In this document: positions 16,935 to 24,694 of the stretch, piece by piece
Layout of the letters: each line of letters opens with the position of its first letter
Position numbering within the stretch: the stretch's first letter is position 1
NCBI RefSeq assembly: GCF_900101885.1
Contig: NZ_FNAN01000026.1
Location: 51,806 to 115,805, forward strand
DNA: 64,000 bases
Direction: 5' to 3'
From: Dyadobacter soli
Lineage (GTDB): Bacteria > Bacteroidota > Bacteroidia > Cytophagales > Spirosomataceae
Notes under the pieces: generated by a model
Databases searched by the model: none
Told to the model about the DNA's origin: nothing
Seen by the model: the letters and a program-made list of their open reading frames with translations, nothing else
Made by a program: the position numbers and the translations under genes

Positions 16935-17819
16935 ATGAGTGAAATCTACCGGGAAATTACTCCTTTGACGCAGTATGATTGCTTTACCGTCTTCGATCGG
17001 AAAAAGACCATTTTCGACTTTCCACTGCACAGTCATGAGGAGTTTGAGCTGAATCTGATCCTGTCGGGGAAAGGAGTAAAGCGGGTTGTCGGTGACCATA
17101 CGGAGGTGATCGACGACGTGGAGCTGGTGCTGGTGGGCAATAATTTGCCGCATGGCTGGCTAACCCATTCGTATCGATGGGAGGAAGGAATGCCGGAGAT
17201 TGTGGAGGTTACGGTGCAATTTCACCGGGATTTGTTCGATGATAAGTTTCTGAAACGGAACCAGCTGTTTTTTGTCCGCTCGTTGCTGGAAAAATCGGCC
17301 AAAGGGATCGCATTTTCGAGGGAAACGATCGAGCGGATCAAACCGAGGCTTACGAGCCTGGCACAGAAAAGCGGGTTCGATTCCATGCTCGAACTGATGT
17401 CCATTCTGCACGACCTGTCGGTCTCGCGCGATATGCGGACACTTTCCAGCAGCACATTTACGGATGACGACGTCAATTTCAACAGCCGCCGCATTGAAAA
17501 GGTATTTGCATTTATGCGCAACAATTATGACAAGGACGTAAACCTGGCGGGCGTGGCGAAGCTGGCGGGGATGTCGGAGGTGTCGTTCAGCCGGTTTATC
17601 AAGAAGCGCACGGGCAAAACATTCGTCGAAAGTCTGAACGAGATCCGCCTCGGCCATGCGTCGCGTTCGCTGATCAATACTTCCAACACAGTTTCGGAAA
17701 TCGCGTACAAATGCGGTTTCAATAACCTTTCGTATTTCAATCGGGTTTTCAAAACCAGGAACGGCTGCACACCGAAGGAGTTTCGGGATAACTATTCGGG
17801 GACGAGGACGTTTGTGTGA
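16935..17819 (+). CDS. AraC-family regulator with cupin sensor domain
   Basis: This 294-aa protein has an N-terminal cupin-like sensor (about residues 20-110, FPLHSHEEFELNLILSG) and a C-terminal double helix-turn-helix (about 190-290). The latter includes VNLAGVAKLAGMSEVSFSR and the second helix pair SEIAYKCGFNNLSYFNRVF with the family's closing GCTPKEFR. Proteins of this kind bind a sugar or related ligand and activate nearby transport genes. The divergent arrangement with the sodium symporter gene points to that gene, and perhaps to the SusC/SusD pair behind it, as targets (inference). A run of 15-bp repeats starts just behind the stop codon. Confidence 0.9.
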   Translation: MSEIYREITPLTQYDCFTVFDRKKTIFDFPLHSHEEFELNLILSGKGVKRVVGDHTEVIDDVELVLVGNNLPHGWLTHSYRWEEGMPEIVEVTVQFHRDLFDDKFLKRNQLFFVRSLLEKSAKGIAFSRETIERIKPRLTSLAQKSGFDSMLELMSILHDLSVSRDMRTLSSSTFTDDDVNFNSRRIEKVFAFMRNNYDKDVNLAGVAKLAGMSEVSFSRFIKKRTGKTFVESLNEIRLGHASRSLINTSNTVSEIAYKCGFNNLSYFNRVFKTRNGCTPKEFRDNYSGTRTFV

Positions 17820-17826
17820 GGTGATT

Positions 17827-17940
17827 GAGTTTAAAGTTTATCAGTTTAGGGTTTATGAGTTTAAAGTTTATGAGTTTAGGGTTGAAGAGTGTTTAGGAGT
17901 TTAGGGTTGATGAGTTTAGCGTTAAGAGTTGATGCGTTTG
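17827..17940 (+). repeat. Imperfect 15-bp tandem repeats
   Basis: About seven copies of a unit close to GAGTTTAAAGTTTAT, or its variant GAGTTTAGGGTTGAT, follow each other between the araC-type gene and the ilvE terminator. Copies 1 and 3 match exactly and the rest differ by a few bases. Later copies are shortened. Confidence 0.85.
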
Positions 17941-17950
17941 GTTCAAAATA

Positions 17951-17992
17951 AAAGAGTTCAAAGCAGGCAGTATCCCAAGCTTTGAACTCTTT
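17951..17992. terminator. Terminator shared by AraC-type gene and ilvE
   Basis: Perfect 13-bp arms AAAGAGTTCAAAG and CTTTGAACTCTTT enclose a 16-nt loop, between the convergent gene ends. Confidence 0.7.
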
Positions 17993-18017
17993 ACTTTGAA
18001 CTATAAACTCCTGAACT

Positions 18018-19085
18018 CTACACCTTCAACATCCACCCGAAGATATCCTCTTCTTTGCCGGTACGGAGGTCGGTGAGGTAGTTTTTTACTTTATTCACGA
18101 ATGAATCTTCCTTGATTTCGGGTAGCGGGTAATCCACGCCTTCGTAAGCGATTGTTGCGAACGGAGAGATTACCACGGCGGTTCCGGCGCCGAATGCGGC
18201 TTCGAGCTTACCGGCTTTCAATGCGTCGATGATCTCTTTTACGCTGATGCGGCGCTCTTCTACGGGGATACCCCAATGCTCGGCCACTGCTACGATGCTT
18301 TTGCGGGTGATGCCGTCGAGTGTCGTTTCGGAAACGTGCGGGGTAAGCAGCTTACCATCCAGCACGAACATGATGTTCATCGTTCCCGATTCCTCGATGT
18401 ACTCGTGGTCGCGGGCGTCGGTCCAGATAAGCTGATCGTAACCTTCCTGCTGGGCCAGTTTTGCGGGATAGAGCGAGCCTGCGTAGTTACCTGCGCATTT
18501 GGTAGCACCTACGCCGCCTTCCGCAGCGCGGATGAAATGTTGTTCCACTTTCACGCGCGGCGGCTTGGCATAATAAGTGCCTACCGGGCTGGTGAAAATG
18601 ATGAAATAGTATGATTCCGATGCTTTGACGCCAATATAAGGGTCGGTAGCAAACATGTAAGGACGAATGTAAAGCGAGCAGCCGGGCTGTGACGGTACCC
18701 AACCGGCATCCAGGCGGAGCAGCTCGGTAAGGCCATTCATGAAAATCTCTTCCGGGATTTGCGGCATGCAAAGGCGCTCGGCGGATTTGTTGAGGCGTTT
18801 CCAGTTGTCGATAGCACGGAAAAGCAGCACTTCGCCTGCATCGTTTTTGTAGGCCTTCATTCCCTCGAAAATAGCCTGACCGTAATGTAGCGCGGCGGTA
18901 GCAGGGCTTAGCGAGAGGTCACCATACGGGACGATGCGCAGGTCTTGCCATTGTCCGCTTTTATACTCGGCGATGAACATGTGGTCGGAGATGTTCCGTC
19001 CAAAAACGAGGTTGTTGAAGTCAACCTCCTGCAAACGGGATTGGGTGGTTTGCTGAACTTCTATTTGTACTGTGTCGGCTGTCAT
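18018..19085 (-). CDS. ilvE: Branched-chain amino acid aminotransferase
   Basis: This 355-aa PLP enzyme of fold type IV interconverts leucine, isoleucine and valine with their 2-oxo acids, using glutamate. It resembles the long BCAT II form. Landmarks are LHYGQAIFEGMKAYKN (about residues 67-82), the PLP lysine in GATKCAGNYAGSL (Lys196), YIEESGTMNIMFV (about 231-243), TLDGITRKSIVAVAEHWG and AAFGAGTAVVISPF. The gene stands alone, with terminators on its 3' side and a 142-bp gap upstream that holds no clear attenuator. Confidence 0.95.
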   Translation of the reverse strand: MTADTVQIEVQQTTQSRLQEVDFNNLVFGRNISDHMFIAEYKSGQWQDLRIVPYGDLSLSPATAALHYGQAIFEGMKAYKNDAGEVLLFRAIDNWKRLNKSAERLCMPQIPEEIFMNGLTELLRLDAGWVPSQPGCSLYIRPYMFATDPYIGVKASESYYFIIFTSPVGTYYAKPPRVKVEQHFIRAAEGGVGATKCAGNYAGSLYPAKLAQQEGYDQLIWTDARDHEYIEESGTMNIMFVLDGKLLTPHVSETTLDGITRKSIVAVAEHWGIPVEERRISVKEIIDALKAGKLEAAFGAGTAVVISPFATIAYEGVDYPLPEIKEDSFVNKVKNYLTDLRTGKEEDIFGWMLKV

Positions 19086-19227
19086 GATGCCAAAAATTTA
19101 ATTTTTCAAACGCTTTCCGGAGCTAATTCTCAGAAAAAATGCAGGATTTGGAGGCCCTGGCGGATTCTTTCTAAGTTCCGCAATTTAAAGAATTTAATCC
19201 TAAAATTTTTGATATTTAGTATAACAA

Positions 19228-19788
19228 TTATTTTTCCCGGGAAACCCTCGGCTGCCATGTAACTTCCTCAATTCCCAACTCGTGCGTCATCGCCCGGCAT
19301 AGCATAAAAAGGTAGTCGGAAAGACGGTTGAGATAGCGGATCACGATCGCTTCCACTTCCTCGCCCTGCTGCAAATGGATTACTGCCCGCTCGGCCCTGC
19401 GGCAGACCGTCCGCGCAATGTGCCCGAACGACACCGACTGGTGCCCGCCAGGCAGGATGAACGCCCGCAGCGGAGGCACTTTCGCATCGATCAGGTCCAT
19501 TTCTTTTTCCAGCAGTGTGATGTCCTCATCATAGAGGTCAGGCAGGATTTTTCTTTTCTGATCGGGCTCCGAAGCTAAATGCGAACCGATCGTGAAGAGG
19601 CGGTCCTGGATTTCTTTGAGCAGGTCTTTGCGGCCGTCATTCACCGGCAAGTCGCGCAGCATTCCGATGTAGCTGTTCAGCTCGTCGACCGTTCCGTACG
19701 CGTCTATGCGCACATGCGCCTTGCTCAGCCGTGTGCCGCCGATAAGCGCGGTAGTGCCTTTATCGCCGGTTTTGGTGTAGATTTTCAT
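19228..19788 (-). CDS. Cob(I)alamin adenosyltransferase, PduO type
   Basis: This 186-aa protein matches PduO/MMAB ATP:corrinoid adenosyltransferases, which make adenosylcobalamin from cob(I)alamin and ATP. MKIYTKTGDKGTTALIGG is the N-terminal ATP-binding motif. AYGTVDELNSYIGMLRD (about residues 31-47) and HIARTVCRRAERAVIHL (about 123-139) with the C-terminal RYLNRLSDYLFMLCR are the other signatures. The ATG overlaps by 4 bp the stop codon of the 56-aa gene encoded just upstream, so this metabolic gene appears to be translated from a toxin-antitoxin-like transcript. Confidence 0.95.
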   Translation of the reverse strand: MKIYTKTGDKGTTALIGGTRLSKAHVRIDAYGTVDELNSYIGMLRDLPVNDGRKDLLKEIQDRLFTIGSHLASEPDQKRKILPDLYDEDITLLEKEMDLIDAKVPPLRAFILPGGHQSVSFGHIARTVCRRAERAVIHLQQGEEVEAIVIRYLNRLSDYLFMLCRAMTHELGIEEVTWQPRVSREK

Positions 19789-19955
19789 GTGTGGGAGTTA
19801 GCCTTCGCTTGCCTTGCGGATTCGATTTTGACAAGTTCTTCGATGGAGCACTTAAGAGACTCCTTCTTGATGAATTCTTCCTCGATTTCGCGCATCTCCG
19901 CTGGGGTATGGCTGTTTCTGATAACGGCGATCTTAGTTGCCTTGAATGTTTTCAT
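19785..19955 (-). CDS. Small antitoxin-like protein partnered with BrnT-like toxin
   Basis: This 56-aa frame starts MKTFKATKIAVIRNS, continues with an acidic helix (TPAEMREIEEEFIKKE) and ends in a basic KIESARQAKANSHT tail. It begins 23 nt inside the end of the BrnT-like gene and ends in an ATGA overlap with the adenosyltransferase. Position, size and charge pattern fit a partner antitoxin. I do not recognise the family and cannot see a clear ribbon-helix-helix as in BrnA. The tight packing on both sides supports it being a real gene. Confidence 0.65.
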   Translation of the reverse strand: MKTFKATKIAVIRNSHTPAEMREIEEEFIKKESLKCSIEELVKIESARQAKANSHT

Positions 19956-20223
19956 AATAGTAGCGTATAGTTTGTTTGTTGGCGGACCAGCAGCTGATCG
20001 GCCTGATTATTCCATTGTTAACTGAAAATACAACCACTTTTACGTTTTGCGAGTTTCCTCTTCCGACTGCTTCAAACCGCTGCTCCACCGCATTCCTTCT
20101 GCCGACGCTCATAATCAGATCCGGATCCCGGAATATGCTTTCAACTTCTTCGGCCGTATTTCCCCTCTCAGGATGATCATAAATTATATGCCTTAGATTG
20201 TGATAATCCCACTCAAAGCGCAT
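19933..20223 (-). CDS. BrnT-family toxin-like protein
   Basis: This 96-aa protein resembles BrnT, a RelE-like ribonuclease toxin. It has the N-terminal FEWDYHNLRHIIYDHP, the GNTAEEVESIFRDPDLIM segment where BrnT proteins carry their EA.EvF...P pattern, and the strand EQRFEAVGRGNSQNVKVVVFS followed by a RPISCWSANKQTIRYYYE tail that matches the usual R.ISaR.A...E.R.YE end. Catalytic residues are not fully conserved. The gene comes first in its operon, as toxins do in brnTA loci, and overlaps the small partner by 23 nt. Confidence 0.75.
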   Translation of the reverse strand: MRFEWDYHNLRHIIYDHPERGNTAEEVESIFRDPDLIMSVGRRNAVEQRFEAVGRGNSQNVKVVVFSVNNGIIRPISCWSANKQTIRYYYENIQGN

Positions 20224-20283
20224 TGTAGAAAGTTATAATGTGTGTTTGTTAAAAGCCAATTAGGTTTTGGAAGCTTCCCGACC

Positions 20284-20291
20284 TAATTTTG
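20284..20291 (+). promoter_or_regulatory. Candidate -7 element of the membrane protein/queA operon
   Basis: TAATTTTG fits TAnnTTTG exactly. A TTTG occurs 25 nt upstream (20255-20258), slightly further than usual. The leader to the ATG at 20340 would be about 45 nt. Confidence 0.45.
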
Positions 20292-20339
20292 CGGCTTGAT
20301 TTACTATGGCGAAAAGACCTCTATTTAGGTTACCAATTC

Positions 20340-20852
20340 ATGAAAGTTACAACATTTGCAATAAAGATCTGGCGCTGGGCATCTTTATTATTCGTTATCG
20401 GGGCGCTGGTGTGGACGTACTCGCTTTTCCCCGAAATGGTGGCGGTGGATTTCGCAGACAGTGGTCTTGCGGAGCGTTACGTTGAAAAAGGACACATTTT
20501 TTACATTATAATGGGCCTTTTCCTGCTGAATAACGTGGTGATTACCGGCATCGCACGCCACATCCCGAACGTCGATCCAATGAACCTTCCGATTTTGAAA
20601 CGCAAGGAATGGTCGCTACACCGCGCCGAACTGAGCGAGCACCTTACCAACTGGCTATTTTGCCTTGTGGCGGTCATCAATACGATCATGGGTTTCAGCT
20701 TGCTGGCCTTGGCGACAATCAACAGTACAAGCTACAAAATGGACGTTTTCGACTTCTCGTGGCTCTATTATGCGAGCCTTGCGCTGGTTTTATTCGTTTT
20801 CCTGCTTCCGCTGCGCCTGCTGTGGCCGCCTTTGCACGACGATAAATTGTAA
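20340..20852 (+). CDS. Four-helix membrane protein of unknown function
   Basis: This 170-aa protein has four hydrophobic segments (about residues 10-28, 52-70, 100-122 and 138-160). The middle loop holds HIPNVDPMNLPILKRKEW and reads as cytoplasmic by its positive charges. I do not recognise a family. The gene lies 11 bp upstream of queA on the same strand and is probably cotranscribed. I set the start at the ATG at 20340 because it follows a promoter-like sequence and begins directly before the first helix; a longer frame from 20289 would overlap that promoter. Confidence 0.7.
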   Translation: MKVTTFAIKIWRWASLLFVIGALVWTYSLFPEMVAVDFADSGLAERYVEKGHIFYIIMGLFLLNNVVITGIARHIPNVDPMNLPILKRKEWSLHRAELSEHLTNWLFCLVAVINTIMGFSLLALATINSTSYKMDVFDFSWLYYASLALVLFVFLLPLRLLWPPLHDDKL

Positions 20853-20863
20853 AATCGCCTGGT

Positions 20864-22126
20864 ATGGAAGGTAAAATGGCCGTTGAGGACAATGTATTGT
20901 GGCGAATAGAAGCGGAGGCGATCGACCTGGAAAGCTATACCTATGATTTGCCGGACGACCGGATCGCGAAGTATCCGATGGACGTTCGCGATCAGTCCAA
21001 ATTGATGATATACCGCAGTGGTGAAATCAACCATTTGCGGTTTACCGACATCACCGCACAGCTTCCCGAAAATACGTTGCTCGTTTTTAACGATACGAAA
21101 GTGATCCCGGCGCGGGCGCATTTCCGGAAGGAGACAGGCGCGGTGATAGAATTGCTGCTGTTGCATCCCGAACTGCCTACCCGGGTGATCAACGATGCGA
21201 TGCTGGTAAAGCATTCCTGCGTGTGGGAATGTATGATCGGGAATAAAAAGCGCTGGAAAGTTGCGGATACATTATCAAACGTCATACAGGTAAGCGGCAC
21301 GGAGTTGCATTTGCAAGTCTCGTACCACGACTACGAGCGTAACCTGGTAAAGCTTACCTGGGATGCGGACGTCACATTCCTGGAACTAGTGAAAGCATTG
21401 GGAGAAATTCCATTGCCGCCTTACCTCAACCGCGATACCGAAGAGCCTGACAAGGAAACTTACCAGACCGTTTACGCCCACCACGACGGAGCAGTAGCCG
21501 CTCCGACAGCCGGACTGCATTTCACGCCGCGGGTTTTTGAGGCATTGGAGCAAAAAGGCATCCGCAAATCCTTCCTCACCTTGCACGTGGGAGCCGGTAC
21601 TTTCCAGCCTATCAAAGTCGAGAAAGTTACCGAACACCGGATGCATTCGGAGCAGGTGGTTTTTACACGGGAGCTGATCAATGATTTACTCCTATCGGTT
21701 GATCACATTGTACCGGTAGGGACTACTTCATTACGTTCGCTGGAAAGTCTGTATTGGTACGGCGTAAAGCTTTTCAAAAAGGAAACCACTGATTTCAATA
21801 TCGAAAAACTCTATCCTTATCCCTGGAAAGAGGCGGAACTTCCATCGGCTGCGCAGTCAATGCAAGCCATAGCCGATCATATGGATGCCACAGGTGTAAG
21901 CGAGATTGTGGGCGAAACCGAAATCTTTATTTTTCCCGGCTACCGTTTCCGCTTGTGCCGCGGGATAATTACAAATTACCATCAGCCGGGCTCCACATTA
22001 ATACTCCTGGTAGCTGCTTTTGTCGGAAAAGATTGGAAAACGATCTATTCGGAGGCATTGGCAAACGATTACCGCTTTTTAAGCTACGGCGATTCGTCGC
22101 TCCTTTGGCTCATTGATGAGGCTTAG
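20864..22126 (+). CDS. queA: S-adenosylmethionine:tRNA ribosyltransferase-isomerase (QueA-like)
   Basis: This 420-aa protein carries out the penultimate step of queuosine synthesis, moving the ribosyl part of SAM onto preQ1 in tRNA. Landmarks are YDLPDDRIAKYPMDVRDQS (about residues 27-45), VFNDTKVIPARAHFRK, GAVAAPTAGLHFTP (about 209-222), LHVGAGTFQPI, TNYHQPGSTLILLVAAFVG (about 366-384) and NDYRFLSYGDSSLL. It is about 70 residues longer than the usual 340-350. Most of the extra length lies between GTTSLRSLES and the NYHQPGST block. It may therefore be a paralogue type found in Bacteroidota. An internal ATG at 20879 is an alternative start. Confidence 0.85.
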   Translation: MEGKMAVEDNVLWRIEAEAIDLESYTYDLPDDRIAKYPMDVRDQSKLMIYRSGEINHLRFTDITAQLPENTLLVFNDTKVIPARAHFRKETGAVIELLLLHPELPTRVINDAMLVKHSCVWECMIGNKKRWKVADTLSNVIQVSGTELHLQVSYHDYERNLVKLTWDADVTFLELVKALGEIPLPPYLNRDTEEPDKETYQTVYAHHDGAVAAPTAGLHFTPRVFEALEQKGIRKSFLTLHVGAGTFQPIKVEKVTEHRMHSEQVVFTRELINDLLLSVDHIVPVGTTSLRSLESLYWYGVKLFKKETTDFNIEKLYPYPWKEAELPSAAQSMQAIADHMDATGVSEIVGETEIFIFPGYRFRLCRGIITNYHQPGSTLILLVAAFVGKDWKTIYSEALANDYRFLSYGDSSLLWLIDEA

Positions 22127-22207
22127 TAGTTTTATTAGTTGACCTTTTCTCACAATTGTTGTTAAAAAACAGTAAATTATGAGGAATGCACAACTAATTG
22201 ACTGAGA

Positions 22208-22759
22208 ATGACCGTTGAAGAATACTTCGAGTTGGAAGAACAAAGCGAGATCCGCCATGAATATTTTAATGGCGAGATGTACGCTATGGCCGATGATTCG
22301 CTAAACCATAACGAGATTGTCTCGAACATTCGCGCGGCCTTTAGCAGCTTTTTTCGGCCCCGTGGTTGTCGCGCGTTCGCAGAAACAATCAAGTTAAAGG
22401 CATCAGATATTTATTACGCCTACCCGGATGTGATGGTTACCTGTGCACCGAGCGATGTGTCAGGAACTTACATTGTCGAACATCCCAGTATTCTGGTCGG
22501 GGTTGTATCGAAAACGTCGGAGCATATTGACCGCGTTTTTAAGTTGAAGGAATACAAGAGAATAGCGTCTCTTAAATACTATCTGCTTGTAGCGCAAAAT
22601 GACTATGGCGTTGAGCTCTATTCACGGCTCGAACAGACCGATCTGTGGACTTACCACACCTTCCACAATCCAACCGACAACGTCCGCCTCGATGCATTCG
22701 ATTTCCAAATGAGCCTTGACGCGATTTATGAGAACATCGAGTTCGTGCCGGAAGAGTAG
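22208..22759 (+). CDS. Uma2-family (DUF820) putative endonuclease
   Basis: This 183-aa protein matches Uma2/DUF820, a PD-(D/E)XK-fold family common in cyanobacteria and Bacteroidota. Features are YFELEEQSEIRHEYFNGEMY (about residues 5-24), HNEIVSNIRAAFSSF, YAYPDVMVTCAP (about 64-75, with the catalytic-type Asp), the LVGVVSKTSEHIDRVFKLKEY block where the usual (E/Q)xLSxST reads VVSKTSE, and YYLLVAQNDYGVELYSR. The acidic residue normally found in the VEVLS position is not there, so nuclease activity is uncertain. It stands alone between queA and GH43. The biological role of the family is unknown. Confidence 0.8.
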   Translation: MTVEEYFELEEQSEIRHEYFNGEMYAMADDSLNHNEIVSNIRAAFSSFFRPRGCRAFAETIKLKASDIYYAYPDVMVTCAPSDVSGTYIVEHPSILVGVVSKTSEHIDRVFKLKEYKRIASLKYYLLVAQNDYGVELYSRLEQTDLWTYHTFHNPTDNVRLDAFDFQMSLDAIYENIEFVPEE

Positions 22760-22770
22760 TTCCAAATGCA

Positions 22771-24528
22771 TTATTGCACAGCAACCACCTTGCTCGCTAC
22801 CGACACCCCATTCTCATTAAATGCCTCGATAGCAAAATAATAAGGTACCCCCACATTCAAAGCCCGAAGCTCGAACGTATCCGGTTCGTCGTTCCAGAAT
22901 TGATAGGTCTGGTAAAGCTTATCGGGTGCGATGCCCCAAAGCACATTATAACCGACTGCACCAGGTACTTTCTCCCATTTCAAATCTGCATTACGCGCGT
23001 CTTTCTGGCGGATGGCGGTAAAAGTCACCGGTGTTTGCGGTGCTTTGCCGAAACCGTTTCCAAAAATCCTGAATTCACTGATCGCTAATGTCGGGGAGGC
23101 TACGTACACGTGCTCGTAACGCACGTAACGTGCACGCACGGGCGTGGCGAGCTCGATGTAGGCGCAGGGGCGGTCGCGTTTGGGCACTTTGGTGAGGTCG
23201 CTCGCGAGGTCCCATTTCTTACCGTCTTTCGAGGTCCAGATTTTGAATTGCGTGTAAACTTTTTCAGGTTTATTGTCAAAAATGTCGGATTTGTAGTCGG
23301 TGTAATTCACCTGAATGGCTTTTACCTCCTGCTCGGATTGCAAGTCGATTGTCAGCGTTTCGCCGGGCTTGTTTTGCTTCGCAGCCCAGAATGTCCTCGG
23401 ATTCTCGTCGGTTATTTTTTGCGCAGCCATGGTGTCGAGCGTGGACGAGGCGGTCATGGGCTTTTTGTAGGACAATAGCATCCATCCGGTGAAAAGCTCG
23501 TCGCCTTTGCCTGTCCAGGTTTTGGTCGGTATTTTGTGCGGGAAATCGCCGAAGCGGGTGTTGGCGAACATTTGACCGTCTTTATCGAAACCGGCCGCGT
23601 AGCGCACGATGCGTCGTTCCATGGCCCAGTTCAGACCGATCCACGACGTTCCGGTGTTCCAGTAGTTGCCATAATTGTCCTGAAAAGTATTACCATGACC
23701 GGCTCCTGTAGCAAAACCGCCCGGTTTGTAGGAAACGGGGTTGTAGGGCGCATAAGTAAAAGGCCCGAGCGGCTGGTCGCTGACGTAGGTACCATTGGCA
23801 TATACATTATATTCCGTGCCCGGCGCGCCGTATTGCAGGTAGTATTTGCCCTTATGCTTGGTCATCCAGGCGCCCTCGGTGAATGGTTTGAATGGGTCCG
23901 AGTGATTGGGCCCGAAGCGCTCCCAGCCGTGCTCGTACTGATTTAACCAAAACAGCGATTGATATTGCCCCTTGAATGCGAGCCGTTTGGAATAATCCAA
24001 CTCCGAGCCAAAGATCGGATAGACGTTGGATGAGCCCCAGTACATATACCATTTGTCGGTATCCGGGTCGTGGAACAATGCCGGGTCCCAGGGGCCAATG
24101 TCTTTCGGCAGGCGGGGCGTCCAGCGGTTGTAGAATTCCCAAATGCCTTTTTCGGGCGCAACGGAATACAATATCGGCCGCGATTCGAACGTGGATTGGA
24201 ACAAAAACAAGGTATCCCGTACCGAAACCGCCGCGGGCGCGCACATGTCCTCGAATGGCCAGCGGTTGGCGGTGAGGTATTTCCAGTTGAGCATGTCTTT
24301 GGAATGCCAGTAACCACCCGAAATGGTGACGAAAAGGAAGTACTCGCCTTTGTGGTTGATAATCACCGGATCGGCGCCGGAACGGTAGCTGATGTTTTCG
24401 TTGAGCTGTTCGAAGTTGTATTTGTAATCGATGTCCATCGGATTACAGTAGGTGCTTTGGGCGGCTGCCTGTATTGCATGGAGACCGAGTAGTAATCCAG
24501 TGAATATTCCGAAAGCGCGTAACAGCAT
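22771..24528 (-). CDS. Exported glycoside hydrolase family 43 protein with C-terminal carbohydrate-binding and Fn3-like domains
   Basis: This 585-aa protein has a signal peptide (MLLRAFGIFTGLLLGLHAIQ). A five-bladed beta-propeller of GH43 type follows (about residues 45-345): Asp in YRSGADPVII (Asp53), GPWDPALFHDPDTDKWYMYW, and Glu in FTEGAWMTKHKGKYYLQYGA. Next are an F5/8 type C (discoidin-like) domain (about 365-490, TASSTLDTMAAQKITDENP) and a fibronectin type III-like domain (about 500-583). Such enzymes remove arabinose, xylose or galactose from plant polysaccharides. A GTG at 24552 is an alternative start; I prefer the ATG at 24528 because it begins just before the hydrophobic core. Confidence 0.85.
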   Translation of the reverse strand: MLLRAFGIFTGLLLGLHAIQAAAQSTYCNPMDIDYKYNFEQLNENISYRSGADPVIINHKGEYFLFVTISGGYWHSKDMLNWKYLTANRWPFEDMCAPAAVSVRDTLFLFQSTFESRPILYSVAPEKGIWEFYNRWTPRLPKDIGPWDPALFHDPDTDKWYMYWGSSNVYPIFGSELDYSKRLAFKGQYQSLFWLNQYEHGWERFGPNHSDPFKPFTEGAWMTKHKGKYYLQYGAPGTEYNVYANGTYVSDQPLGPFTYAPYNPVSYKPGGFATGAGHGNTFQDNYGNYWNTGTSWIGLNWAMERRIVRYAAGFDKDGQMFANTRFGDFPHKIPTKTWTGKGDELFTGWMLLSYKKPMTASSTLDTMAAQKITDENPRTFWAAKQNKPGETLTIDLQSEQEVKAIQVNYTDYKSDIFDNKPEKVYTQFKIWTSKDGKKWDLASDLTKVPKRDRPCAYIELATPVRARYVRYEHVYVASPTLAISEFRIFGNGFGKAPQTPVTFTAIRQKDARNADLKWEKVPGAVGYNVLWGIAPDKLYQTYQFWNDEPDTFELRALNVGVPYYFAIEAFNENGVSVASKVVAVQ

Positions 24529-24570
24529 GATTTTGTTGATGATAGGGTGCACATTATTCTTTTAATCCTG

Positions 24571-24578
24571 CAAAATTA
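24571..24578 (-). promoter_or_regulatory. Candidate -7 element of the GH43 gene
   Basis: The minus strand reads TAATTTTG, a perfect TAnnTTTG. No good -33 TTG lies at 19-23 nt. The predicted leader to the ATG at 24528 is about 38 nt. Confidence 0.4.
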
Positions 24579-24653
24579 CCTGTTTTTGGATTAATAATCT
24601 TTTGCACCGGCAAAACCATCGCGTCTTTAAGAAGTTTTGAAACCGATAACCTT

Positions 24654-24661
24654 TACCTTTG
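24654..24661 (+). promoter_or_regulatory. Candidate -7 element of tyrS
   Basis: TACCTTTG matches TAnnTTTG exactly and lies 33 nt before the tyrS ATG. A TTTTG occurs upstream but with only 14 nt spacing. Confidence 0.45.
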
Positions 24662-24694
24662 CGGTCGATTTTGAAATAAGCAACAGTTTTTAGA

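Noticed and set aside
17827..17940. CRISPR array
   Set aside because: Units are 15 bp, adjacent and degenerate, with no spacers and no cas genes.
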